Shown piece after piece: positions 44,761 through 53,494 of a DNA stretch of 64,000 nt. The stretch lies in NCBI GenBank assembly GCA_016720115.1, contig JADJXT010000001.1, positions 124,001 through 188,000 of the forward strand. Direction: 5' to 3'. Numbering within the stretch: the stretch's first letter is position 1; every line of letters begins with the position of its first letter. The position numbers and the translations under genes were made by a program. The notes beneath the pieces are model-generated. The model saw only the letters and a list, made by a program, of their open reading frames with translations, ran no database searches and was not told the origin of the DNA. The stretch is from Sphingomonadales bacterium (GTDB lineage: Bacteria > Pseudomonadota > Alphaproteobacteria > Sphingomonadales > Sphingomonadaceae).

Positions 44761-46377
44761 ATGTTCCATCAGCTCATAACGCCAGTAGGCAATAACCTAG
44801 CACTCTCCTTCCTGACGGCAGCACTGCCGATCGTAGTTGTGCTCGTTCTCCTTGGGGTTATGCGGCGCCCGGCTTGGCAGGCATCAATAGCCGGCGTTGC
44901 AGTGGCCCTGCTTCTCGCGGTCGCCGTATGGAAGATGCCCGTAAACCTCGCCCTTAACAGCATCGCGGCAGGCGCAACCTTTGCAGCCTGGCCGGTCATG
45001 TGGATCGTCGTGAATGCGCTGCTGCTTTACAACATCGCAGTGGTCTCAGGCCGGTTCGACGCCTTTAGAACCTGGATGGTTGATAATCTGCCTAATGACC
45101 GAAGAGTTGTGCTGGTCGTGGTCGGTTTCTCGTTCGGGTGCCTGCTCGAAGGCGTCGCAGGGTTCGGTACACCGATCGCGATCACGACGGCATTGCTAGT
45201 AGCGCTTGGCTTCAAGGCAATGGACGCCATCGTATTTACGCTCATGTTCAACACGGCGCCGGTGGCTTTCGGCGCACTTGGGGCCCCCGTGACGACACTC
45301 GCGGCCGTCACTCAGCTCAACGACGTCGCGCTCGGCGCCATGATCGGCCGTCAGCTTCCGTTGATTGCGGTCATTCTTCCATTCTACGTGATCATCGTGT
45401 TTGGCGGGATGCGGGCTGTCCGAGGCGTTTGGCCGCTTCTACTTGTGGCCGGCGGTTCATTTGCGTCTGTCCAGTTCCTATCTGCCAACTACATCGGTTA
45501 CGCGCTCACCGACGTTCTTTCGTCTCTGGCGTCACTGGGTGCCGCACTCTTGTTCGTGAAGATGTGGAAGGTTGCGCCCGATCCAGCTTTTGCCCTGCGT
45601 CTGACTTCTGATGCCGAGGAAGTACAGGCACAGCCGGCACACTCGGCGCTCAGTGGATGGCAGGGCTGGCTACCGTGGATCGTACTGTCCGTGGTCGTGA
45701 TAGTGTGGGTGCATTTCAAGGTTAATCTGATCGGGGAAATCAAGGTCGAGTGGCCAAGCCTGCATAACGAGGTCTTCATCACGACCTATGGCAAACCGTA
45801 CGCAGCAGTTTGGAATTTTCAGCCTCTGGCTACTGGTACTGCAATCCTGGTCTCAACCTTAATCACGGCTGCCCTCGTTGGCCTCAAGCCGTCGCAATTT
45901 CGGGCGGCTCTGGAACAAACGATTCGTCAAGTGCGGCTACCGTTGATTACGACAATGACCATTGTCGGACTTGCCTACCTGATGAACTATTCCGGCATCG
46001 CTTACACTTTGGGTGTAGGTGTCGCCTCAGTCGGGATCCTGTTTCCGCTGGTTTCAGCTTTCCTCGGCTGGTTGGCAGTGTTCCTTTCGGGAAGCGACAC
46101 TTCTGGGAACGCTCTGTTCGGCAATCTCCAGGTGGTCGCCGCAAGAGAGCTCAACCTAAGCCCCGTGTTGATGGCTGCGACAAACGCGTCAGGGGGAGTG
46201 CTTGGCAAGATGATCTCGCCGCAAAATATCTCGACCGGCACAGCGACAACAGACCTGAAAGGACAGGAAGGGGCAATCTTGGCGAGAACTTTCAAGCATA
46301 GCGTGTTTCTGACGCTCGTGCTTGGCATCATCGTGATGCTACAGCAGCATGTGTTCGCTTGGATGATCCCGGCCTGA
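44761..46377 (+). CDS. lctP: L-lactate/glycolate permease family (LctP)
   Basis: 538-residue inner-membrane transporter with about 13 hydrophobic segments, of the LctP/GlcA family that imports L-lactate, D-lactate and glycolate with protons. Family blocks: FSFGCLLEGVAGFGTPIAITTALLVALGF, NTAPVAFGALGAPVTTL, and SGSDTSGNALFGNLQVVAARELNLSPVLMAATNASGGVLGKMISPQNI near the C terminus. ATG 44761 (MFHQLITPVGNN) follows GGGAGAGG; the open frame upstream is AT-rich control DNA. It is coupled to the next gene (TGATG). With the reductase and kinase of this cassette, glycolate, glycerate or a related hydroxy acid is a plausible cargo. Confidence 0.93.
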   Translation: MFHQLITPVGNNLALSFLTAALPIVVVLVLLGVMRRPAWQASIAGVAVALLLAVAVWKMPVNLALNSIAAGATFAAWPVMWIVVNALLLYNIAVVSGRFDAFRTWMVDNLPNDRRVVLVVVGFSFGCLLEGVAGFGTPIAITTALLVALGFKAMDAIVFTLMFNTAPVAFGALGAPVTTLAAVTQLNDVALGAMIGRQLPLIAVILPFYVIIVFGGMRAVRGVWPLLLVAGGSFASVQFLSANYIGYALTDVLSSLASLGAALLFVKMWKVAPDPAFALRLTSDAEEVQAQPAHSALSGWQGWLPWIVLSVVVIVWVHFKVNLIGEIKVEWPSLHNEVFITTYGKPYAAVWNFQPLATGTAILVSTLITAALVGLKPSQFRAALEQTIRQVRLPLITTMTIVGLAYLMNYSGIAYTLGVGVASVGILFPLVSAFLGWLAVFLSGSDTSGNALFGNLQVVAARELNLSPVLMAATNASGGVLGKMISPQNISTGTATTDLKGQEGAILARTFKHSVFLTLVLGIIVMLQQHVFAWMIPA

Positions 46378-47225
46378 TGCGCCAACTTCAATCGATAACA
46401 GTTGCACTGATTGCAACCGTTGCAGCCTCATGCGCAACCGGCTCTGCTATAGATCGAGCATATCTTGCAGGCGTGGAAGCAGCCGAACGTCAGGCCGTCG
46501 CCTTTGCGCCGATTACTGACACGGCGCCCGAGACGACCTTGGAGGAGGCCTATGGACTACAGCGTAGGCTAATTGCTCGACGCGTTGCTCGCGGCGATCG
46601 CGTTGTGGGCTATCGGGGCAGTCTCATGTCGCAAGCTTCGCTGAAGGCAAGGAACGTGACCGAACCACTTGCCGGTGCATTGTTCCACTCCGGGCGCATT
46701 GAAAGTGGTGGAGTCGCTTTGCTTTGCGGATACCGGAAGGCCTCTTTCGAATTGAAGATTGGCTACCTATTCACCCGTGATGTGGCAGCCGCCGACCCAG
46801 ATATAGATACTTTGCGGCATGCGGTTGGCAATGTCATTCCTGTCGTCGATTTGCCAGACATAGCTTATCGCAATCCCGACAAGTACTCAGCCGTCGACAT
46901 GGTTGCATCAAATATCTCCGCATCTCGATATGTAGTTGGGGAAGAGCATTCCCCAAGGAACATCGATCTCGACAGCTTGCGTGTTGCCATGACGCGTGCG
47001 GGAGGCCGAGTGGCGTCGGGAACGGGTCGAGAATCCTTCGATAATCAATGGGAAAGCTTGGCGATGGTAGTTCGCCAGATCATCAAGTCGGGCAGACGCG
47101 TTGCGCCTGGCGACTTGGTTATTACCGGCAAAATCGGTGAGCGCGGTTGGCTTTCTCCCGGCTTGTACCGTGCCGACTACGGCCCTCTCGGTATCGTGGA
47201 TTTCACCGTCGCCGCCTGCTCGTAA
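46377..47225 (+). CDS. 2-keto-4-pentenoate hydratase-like protein with signal peptide
   Basis: 282-residue MhpD-like member of the fumarylacetoacetate hydrolase superfamily: EEAYGLQRRLIARRVARGDRVVGYRGSLMSQASLKARNVTEPLAGALF, then VVDLPD and the C-terminal ITGKIGERGWLSPGLYRADYGPLGIVDFTV. The N terminus (MRQLQSITVALIATVAASCA) is a hydrophobic export signal ending at Cys19, with a weak lipobox (AAS-C), so the product is probably periplasmic or a lipoprotein. Cytosolic location is the rule for this superfamily. The start overlaps the permease stop by one base. Several metal-site acidic residues typical of MhpD could not be placed with certainty, so catalysis is not assured. Confidence 0.8.
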   Translation: MRQLQSITVALIATVAASCATGSAIDRAYLAGVEAAERQAVAFAPITDTAPETTLEEAYGLQRRLIARRVARGDRVVGYRGSLMSQASLKARNVTEPLAGALFHSGRIESGGVALLCGYRKASFELKIGYLFTRDVAAADPDIDTLRHAVGNVIPVVDLPDIAYRNPDKYSAVDMVASNISASRYVVGEEHSPRNIDLDSLRVAMTRAGGRVASGTGRESFDNQWESLAMVVRQIIKSGRRVAPGDLVITGKIGERGWLSPGLYRADYGPLGIVDFTVAACS

Positions 47226-47268
47226 GGGAAATTGGCAACCATACTTGAGAACCAACCTGACTTCGCGA

Positions 47269-48072
47269 TCAAAGCGCCGCTCGAGCCTTGCGTGTTGCGA
47301 CTAGGTCATTACGGGCAAGGCGCCGTATAGAAGCTTCCAGCCGAAGCTCGGCGTCGTATATTGCGCGTTGGGTTTTCATGGTATTGTTCATGTGACCCGC
47401 CGCAGCGGCACGCGCGCGCTCTGGATCCCGATCCATTATCGCCTCATAAATCGCTTGATGCTCATGAAGCTGCGAATCTTTCTGCGTACGATGCTCATAG
47501 AGATTTTTGCGATTTAGATAGACGTTTGACCTTAGAATGCTTTCAATGCTTCGCATGAAATGGAGCATCATTAGGTTGTGGCTCGCCTCATAGATTGCGA
47601 AGTGAAACTCTGCGTCAGTCTTAGCGATAAGGTCAACGTCTTGCTCATCGTGTGCGGCAACCATCGCTTCGAAACATCCACGGATGGCATCTCGATCGAC
47701 GTCCGAGGCCCGCTGGGCAGCGAATGCCGCTGCTGCTGCCTCAACCACGGACCGCAGTTCAAGGCAATCAAAGCGCGCATCTGGCGAATCCATCAACAGC
47801 ACTAACGGATCGCGAAGGCTTTTCCCGATGTTTTCGCTAACATGCGCAACGCCTTGGGCATTCGTCGTCAACAGTCCAAGAGCAATCAACTTGTCGAGCG
47901 CCTCACGTAATGATGGCCGAGATACATCGAGTTTAGCCGAAAGTTCCCTTTCGGACAGAAGGCGTTCGCCGGGCTGCAGCGAGCCCTCAAGGATCATCTG
48001 CTGGACATGCTCAGCAATAGCATCTGCCAGCTTGGCGGGTTTGATCGATTGGGTAGTCATTCGTTTTGCCAT
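47269..48072 (-). CDS. GntR family regulator, FadR subfamily
   Basis: 267-residue regulator. The winged helix-turn-helix is at the N terminus (VQQMILEGSLQPGERLLSERELSAKLDVSRPSLREALDKLIALGLL), and the all-helical FCD ligand domain follows (ELRSVVEAAAAAFAAQRAS; TDAEFHFAIYEASHNLMMLHFMRSI; DPERARAAAAGHMNN), with Asp/His positions that bind a metal and a carboxylate in relatives such as LldR, GlcC and PdhR. Two starts are possible, 48072 and 48060, neither with a strong ribosome site. It is the last gene of the receptor/hydrolase operon and probably controls the cassette in response to a small hydroxy acid. Confidence 0.9.
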   Translation of the reverse strand: MAKRMTTQSIKPAKLADAIAEHVQQMILEGSLQPGERLLSERELSAKLDVSRPSLREALDKLIALGLLTTNAQGVAHVSENIGKSLRDPLVLLMDSPDARFDCLELRSVVEAAAAAFAAQRASDVDRDAIRGCFEAMVAAHDEQDVDLIAKTDAEFHFAIYEASHNLMMLHFMRSIESILRSNVYLNRKNLYEHRTQKDSQLHEHQAIYEAIMDRDPERARAAAAGHMNNTMKTQRAIYDAELRLEASIRRLARNDLVATRKARAAL

Positions 48073-48146
48073 TCGAGGAGAGAGGACCGAGATTAAGAAT
48101 ACAGGGTTATAGCTAACTGCGCCAGCGGCAAAACTCGCGCTCCGCC

Positions 48147-50300
48147 TCAGCTCAGCAAAATTGCTTCGAACGCCCCCACTGGCGGTAATTCGAACCAAGT
48201 CCTATCATCGCCTGCTCTCTGGACCGCAGAAAGGGCCTGCCCCCCGACAAGCGTTCGGGCTGACTGCGGACCGCCACGCACACCAATGCTGAGGCCGTGG
48301 AGATCAGGCGGTGCTTCATAACGGCCATTCCGCTGACCCGCATAGTTGATGACGTGGAGCAGCATATTACGATCACCACTTCGCAACACGGTCAACTCTG
48401 CCGCACCCTTGCCGGCGAGCACATACGGCTGGGCCGGTGCGTATCGTGCAGCAATAGCGGCGAGTAGGTCCTGGCTCACTTCGAGACCATCTCGGTAGTA
48501 CTGCCATTCGTTAAGAAACGGGACGTGAACGGCATGGCCCTTGCCGTGCTTACGGACGAGCAATCCCGGCGCGGATCGGCTTTTCTCGCCCGGTTCGATG
48601 TAACTATATTCCGGCGGTCCCCACCGAATGTCCGGCATGAACGGTAGTAAGTCTTCCGCGCCCTCGCGCAAGGGGCCACCGAAATAGAACGCATCTACTG
48701 GAGTAGGATTTGGCGAGTGCTTGAGGGCGCCCCTCGCGGAGTCGAGCACCCAACCTCGCGCGTCCTGAGGCTTGCCATAGCTAGTGATGGGGAAGCAGGC
48801 GAGCGGGATCGAGGTCCGCGTATGCCCCTCTCCGTCGAAGCCGGCGGTCATTCCAGAGGCGATAAGGAGGCCGCCTTGCGCGACAAAAGCATCTAGTGCA
48901 GCAGCTTCACTGTCGGAAATGCAACAGACGTGGGGTACGACGATGATGTCAAAGTCGGACAGCTTCGTGGTTCCATCGGCAACGCGCTCGCCGTTCACGA
49001 ACCTGAACGGAAGGCGGGAATCGACCAACATCGAGAAGGCTCCACGCGCCGAACCAATCCGGTAGTCAGCATAAGGCGTTGCTGCCGAAAACCGTGTGTT
49101 TGCCTCGGATTCATACAATCCGACCCGCGCGGCCGGCGAGACCTTTGAATAGTGTTCGGTATTGGCAGCCTCCCACTTGAAAAGGTCTGACAGGGGAGGG
49201 AGATAGCTCTGATCATCCTGATCTGCGATCGTACCCATCAAATAGAGGTCGAGGCGACCACCGTTGCCAAGCATCTGTGCGAAACGATTGACGTGATAGT
49301 CCGCCGTCTCAGTGACCTGTCTCCAAGGATAGTCGATGTGCGCTGTTGAGGTCGACGAGAAGGGCTTGCCGGGATCATGCGCGTTAGCTCGGCGGACCTG
49401 CTCACCCGCCTGATACTGCCACTCTGGTGCCGGGCGGCGAATGCGACGCTGGAGCTCTCCTCTCCCGACTTCCTTATAGTCTTCGCCCCGAAAGATTGGA
49501 GTGCCTGGGATTAGTTCGTCAGCAAGCGCGTTCATCCTTTTAAAGATGTCGGCGAGCACAATCTCCTGAAATTCGAGATAGGATCGGTAATTCGGATCAC
49601 CGAAGTTGAATGCCTTCGGCAACTCCAGATTGTACATCGCGCGGAACTTCGCGCTGCAGTTGTCGCACACGCAGAAGCCTCTGTCCCGACCAGCGTAGTC
49701 ATTGACGCCGAAGCCAACCCCGTTGAAAAAGACACCATCAGGTTTATAGGCGGTAAGAGCCTCCCGAAGGATCCTTAACGCGTAGTTTTGCAGCCAACCA
49801 CCATTTGGACAGACTTGGTATGTCCCAGCGAATTCTGTCGGCTGGCCATCGCGATACACACTGAACCAGTCCGGATGTGCGTCATAGACCGGCTTCAGCG
49901 CTTTCGAGGTGTCAAAACGGCCAAGATAGGCAAGCCCCTCGGCGTGGCTTGCTGCGATCATTTCTTTGACGAAATCCGTTTTGAGGAACGGGTTGGTGTG
50001 CTGATATTCCAGCTTAGTCGGATAAAAGGCGACGATCCCGCCGATGTTCGATACGATCGCCGTACCGCCGAAATCTTTCACTGCCTTGGCGATCTCACGC
50101 GGATCCTTGAGCGCATCGATCTCGCGGAGGTTGGTCTGGACAATGCGATAGTCCTCCGTCCACCACTTCTTGGGTCCACTCCAACCGCGAATACGTTGGC
50201 CAAGCGCAGGCGCTCCACCAACTGCAGCCAGTGCTGTCAGTGTGAGGCCACCCAAAACCTGTCGCCGCGAAGTTGCAACCCAACCTACGGTCTTACTCAT
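48147..50300 (-). CDS. Tat-exported GHL6/GH42-like hydrolase, copy 2
   Basis: 717-residue paralogue of copies 1 and 3. Twin-arginine signal SRRQVLGGLTLTALAAVGGA (Arg12-Arg13). The barrel blocks YRIVQTNLREIDALKDPREI and SNIGGIVAFYPTKLEYQHTNPFL are nearly identical to those of copy 1. Cys164 and Cys210-x-Cys212-x2-Cys215 are conserved. DGVFFNG is followed by the amidotransferase-like domain (DIIVVPHVCCISDSEAAALDAFVAQGGLLIASG) and a HVINYAGQRNGRYEAP end. ATG 50300 follows GAGGAGAG and gives the signal at the N terminus. It lies 35 bases after the reductase gene and 74 bases before the regulator gene. The substrate is unknown. Confidence 0.8.
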   Translation of the reverse strand: MSKTVGWVATSRRQVLGGLTLTALAAVGGAPALGQRIRGWSGPKKWWTEDYRIVQTNLREIDALKDPREIAKAVKDFGGTAIVSNIGGIVAFYPTKLEYQHTNPFLKTDFVKEMIAASHAEGLAYLGRFDTSKALKPVYDAHPDWFSVYRDGQPTEFAGTYQVCPNGGWLQNYALRILREALTAYKPDGVFFNGVGFGVNDYAGRDRGFCVCDNCSAKFRAMYNLELPKAFNFGDPNYRSYLEFQEIVLADIFKRMNALADELIPGTPIFRGEDYKEVGRGELQRRIRRPAPEWQYQAGEQVRRANAHDPGKPFSSTSTAHIDYPWRQVTETADYHVNRFAQMLGNGGRLDLYLMGTIADQDDQSYLPPLSDLFKWEAANTEHYSKVSPAARVGLYESEANTRFSAATPYADYRIGSARGAFSMLVDSRLPFRFVNGERVADGTTKLSDFDIIVVPHVCCISDSEAAALDAFVAQGGLLIASGMTAGFDGEGHTRTSIPLACFPITSYGKPQDARGWVLDSARGALKHSPNPTPVDAFYFGGPLREGAEDLLPFMPDIRWGPPEYSYIEPGEKSRSAPGLLVRKHGKGHAVHVPFLNEWQYYRDGLEVSQDLLAAIAARYAPAQPYVLAGKGAAELTVLRSGDRNMLLHVINYAGQRNGRYEAPPDLHGLSIGVRGGPQSARTLVGGQALSAVQRAGDDRTWFELPPVGAFEAILLS

Positions 50301-50335
50301 CAAGCTCTCCTCTTTCTGACTATGTTGCTCCGGCT

Positions 50336-51223
50336 TCAGTTTCCGGCGATTGTATGGTCCGCCAGGACTTCGAGGGCTCGTGCCATTGCAGAATGGTCCC
50401 AATCCGCCCCTCCACGCGCAATGCAAGCGCTAAACAGCTGCTGTACCGTCGCCGTATTCGGCAACGCCATGCTAAGCGTTCGGGCGCTCGACAGGGCGAG
50501 GTTCAGATCTTTTTGATGGAGCCTGATTCGGAACCCTGGCTCGAAGGCCCTGTCGATCATTCGCTTGCCGTGAACCTCGAGCACGCGTGATGAGGCGAAG
50601 CCTCCCATTAACGCTTCGCGCACCTTGGCAGGATCAGCGCCAGCCTTCGCGGCGAACAGTAGCGCTTCGGCTACCGCTTCGATGTTGAGAGCCACGATGA
50701 TCTGGTTGGCAACCTTGGCGATCTGACCCGCTCCAACATCGCCAACGAGGGTGATGTTTTTCCCCATGAGTTCGAGGAGCGGCAGGACACGCGCGAACAC
50801 TTCTGGATCGCCGCCACACATTATCGTCAAACTGGCCGTCTTTGCCCCAACCTCACCTCCTGAAACCGGCGCGTCGAGGTAATCAACACCCTTGGCCATG
50901 ATGCGCTTGGCGAAGCTTTGTGTTTCGATCGGATCGATTGAACTCATGTCTATAACCATCGAGCCCGGCTTGAGGCTGTCGGCTATGCCGCCTTCGCCAA
51001 AAAGAACATCTGCGACTTCGGGAGTGTCGGGCAGCATAAGAACAACAACATCGGAGTCTTCCGCGACTTTGCGAGCCGTGTCGCAGGCAACAGCACCGCC
51101 GGTCAGCAGTTCTTCCGGAAGAGGTGAACGGTGGGAACTGAGACGGAGCTCGTGCCCTCCAGACTGGATGTGGCCTGCCATCGGCCGCCCCATGATTCCC
51201 AACCCGATGAAACCAACCTTCAT
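50336..51223 (-). CDS. garR: Tartronate-semialdehyde/2-hydroxy-3-oxopropionate reductase-like
   Basis: 295-residue beta-hydroxyacid dehydrogenase. The NAD(P)-binding motif is VGFIGLGIMGRPMAGHI at the N terminus. DAPVSGGEVGAKTASLTIMCGG is the substrate-binding block, and the catalytic Lys is in GAGQIAKVANQIIVA. GarR/GlxR members reduce tartronate semialdehyde to D-glycerate; 3-hydroxyisobutyrate dehydrogenases are close relatives and cannot be excluded. The presence of a glycerate kinase in the same cassette favours the glycerate reading. It lies between two of the secreted hydrolase genes in one operon. Confidence 0.88.
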   Translation of the reverse strand: MKVGFIGLGIMGRPMAGHIQSGGHELRLSSHRSPLPEELLTGGAVACDTARKVAEDSDVVVLMLPDTPEVADVLFGEGGIADSLKPGSMVIDMSSIDPIETQSFAKRIMAKGVDYLDAPVSGGEVGAKTASLTIMCGGDPEVFARVLPLLELMGKNITLVGDVGAGQIAKVANQIIVALNIEAVAEALLFAAKAGADPAKVREALMGGFASSRVLEVHGKRMIDRAFEPGFRIRLHQKDLNLALSSARTLSMALPNTATVQQLFSACIARGGADWDHSAMARALEVLADHTIAGN

Positions 51224-51252
51224 ACGTACCCTCTTGCTTTGCCTGACGGGGG

Positions 51253-53430
51253 TCAGGCGGTGATAACTACTGCTTCGAAATACCGAATCGGTGGCAGTAC
51301 AAACCAGCGATATCCGTCCTTGTCCGGTGCGCCTGCCTGCAGATTAGTGCCAGCGACTAGGGCTTCTGCGGACGCACCTTGACGAACGCCAAGTCGCAGA
51401 TCGCGCAATACCGCAGGTTCGGCATAGAGGCCATTACGCTGCCCGGAATAGTTCAGAACGTGCGCCACTAGGCGACCGCTGGACGGCTGCCGCATAAGGG
51501 TTAGTTCTACGGCTCCTGGCCCCTCAAGACGGACAGGCGCTGGTGGCGCGAAAGCCTCGACAAGGCCGCCAAACAGGCGTGCATGATCCGTTATTCCGTC
51601 GCGATAGTACTGGCTGTCTGGGTGCCAGGGGAGATGGATTGAACAGCCATTGCCGACGCTTCGCGATAGAATTCCGGGCTCTGTACCGCCCTTCGCACCT
51701 AAATCTGCATAGCTGAACTCGGGCGGTCCGAAACGCTGGTCGGGAGCGCGCGGAAGGAGATTGACGGCTTCCGGTACCAGCTCGGCACGATAGTAATCTC
51801 CGGTCGCCGGGATTTTTGGACCGGTCAATGCAACACTACTCGCTTGCGATGCGTCAAATGTCCATCCGTGCGCATCTTCGACCCCGTTCCACCGAGCTAT
51901 CGGAGAGGTCTTCATTGCCATGGTCGCTCGCGCCACACCCAGCTTGTCATAACCTCCGGTCTGGCCGGTAGCGATTACTAAACCGCCAGCGCGTACAAAT
52001 GAATCCAAGGCATTGGCCTCTGCATCGGTCAGAATGGTGACACCCGGAAGTATAATGACGTCATAGCTTTCCGTAGACAGCTTTGTCGTACCGTCGGCGA
52101 CACGTCGATCATCCACCATCCAGAAGGGAATACGCTGATCGACTAAGGCACTATATACGCCTCTCCACGCCTTCTCGGCCTCCCTCCCGGATTTATGTGA
52201 GCCACCCCATCTGTCCTGCCGCCGGCTGTGATAAAGTGCGACGCGCGACGCTGGCTGCAGGTTGGAATAATGCGCTTCGTTCTTTGCATACCAGTGGAAC
52301 AGATTACGGGTTGCAGGAATGAAGCGCTTGTCTTCTTGATCGTCGAAATCGCCCATTAAGTAGAGATCAAGCGACCCACCGTTTGCCAAGGACTGCGCAA
52401 ACCGTAACATGTGCGCGGGCCCACTCTCCAGCGCTTGCCGCCATGGATAGTCCAAATGCGCAGTGGCAGTCGCGCACGTTGGCTTTCCAGGCGCAATCGC
52501 CGCATATTCGCGCAGGTGTTCTCCTGCTTGATAGGGCCATTCAGGTGGATCGCGATCCACTCGGCGCTGGACTTCGTTGCGTAGGACATCACAGTGCACG
52601 TTCCCGCGGCCCATGATCGCCGCGTGCGGCCTGATCTTTCGCGATTCCGCGTAGATGCGCTGCGTGAGTTCGTCTGAAGTGCGCTCCTGAAATTCCAGAT
52701 ATTCGGCCCAGTTCGGATCGAGGAAGTTTTCCACTGCGGGCAAATCTTTTCCGTACATCTCGCGGAATCGGCGTTGACAGTTCTGACAGGCGCAATTGCC
52801 TCGGTTCACGCCTCCGTAGTCGGTGGTACCATAGGGATTCGACGCATTGAAAAAGACCCCGTCAACATCATAGCGCTCCATCCCTTCCCGGAGAATGCGC
52901 AGCCCATAATCCTGATACCACGATCCGTTAGGACACGCTGTGTAAATATCCGCGTAAACTCGCGGCGTGCCATCGCGATTGAGCATGAACCACTCGGGAT
53001 GCGCCTGATACGCTTCCTTCTTCATCGTCTTCGATAAATCGAATCGACCGATTACTGCCAAACCTTCTTCGCGAGCTGCCGCGATCGTTTCGGCAACATA
53101 GTCCTGACCTGGCTTGAGGAACGGGTTCACATATTGGTATTCAAGCTTGCTGTGGTAAAAGGCGACGATACCCCCGATGTTCGTCAGAATTGCGTTCCCC
53201 CCATACTCGCGAATATCACGAACGACCTTGCGAGCGTCATCGCGGACATCTGGTTCGCGCAAATTTGTCTGGACGAGGCGAAATGGTCGCTTCGCCCAAT
53301 CCTTCGGAGATGCTGACCCAAATCCAACCTGAACCGCTGCGCTTGCATTGAAAGCTCCGCCGGCGATGGCGAGGCCAACAATCCCGGTTCGGCGCATCAA
53401 CTCTCGCCTATGCAAACTACCATTCACCAT
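51253..53430 (-). CDS. Tat-exported GHL6/GH42-like hydrolase, copy 3
   Basis: 725-residue paralogue, more diverged than copies 1 and 2. The signal has HRRELMRRTGIVGLAIAGGA, where RR-E-L-M-R-R may serve as the twin-arginine site. The barrel reads FRLVQTNLREPDVRDDARKV and NIGGIVAFYHSKLEYQYVNPFL. Cys166 and Cys213-x-Cys215-x2-Cys218 are kept, as are DGVFFNA and the amidotransferase-like domain (DVIILPGVTILTDAEANALDSFVRAGGLVIATG). The start at 53430 is preferred to 53439 because the only GGAG is one base from the upper ATG but ten from the lower. It follows the TonB-dependent receptor by 64 bases and precedes the reductase by 29. Confidence 0.78.
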   Translation of the reverse strand: MVNGSLHRRELMRRTGIVGLAIAGGAFNASAAVQVGFGSASPKDWAKRPFRLVQTNLREPDVRDDARKVVRDIREYGGNAILTNIGGIVAFYHSKLEYQYVNPFLKPGQDYVAETIAAAREEGLAVIGRFDLSKTMKKEAYQAHPEWFMLNRDGTPRVYADIYTACPNGSWYQDYGLRILREGMERYDVDGVFFNASNPYGTTDYGGVNRGNCACQNCQRRFREMYGKDLPAVENFLDPNWAEYLEFQERTSDELTQRIYAESRKIRPHAAIMGRGNVHCDVLRNEVQRRVDRDPPEWPYQAGEHLREYAAIAPGKPTCATATAHLDYPWRQALESGPAHMLRFAQSLANGGSLDLYLMGDFDDQEDKRFIPATRNLFHWYAKNEAHYSNLQPASRVALYHSRRQDRWGGSHKSGREAEKAWRGVYSALVDQRIPFWMVDDRRVADGTTKLSTESYDVIILPGVTILTDAEANALDSFVRAGGLVIATGQTGGYDKLGVARATMAMKTSPIARWNGVEDAHGWTFDASQASSVALTGPKIPATGDYYRAELVPEAVNLLPRAPDQRFGPPEFSYADLGAKGGTEPGILSRSVGNGCSIHLPWHPDSQYYRDGITDHARLFGGLVEAFAPPAPVRLEGPGAVELTLMRQPSSGRLVAHVLNYSGQRNGLYAEPAVLRDLRLGVRQGASAEALVAGTNLQAGAPDKDGYRWFVLPPIRYFEAVVITA

Positions 53431-53494
53431 ATCGACCATACTCCGCTCAAAGCCGTGAGGCAGCGCGATCCGTTCAAACGGCTATCGGATCGAT

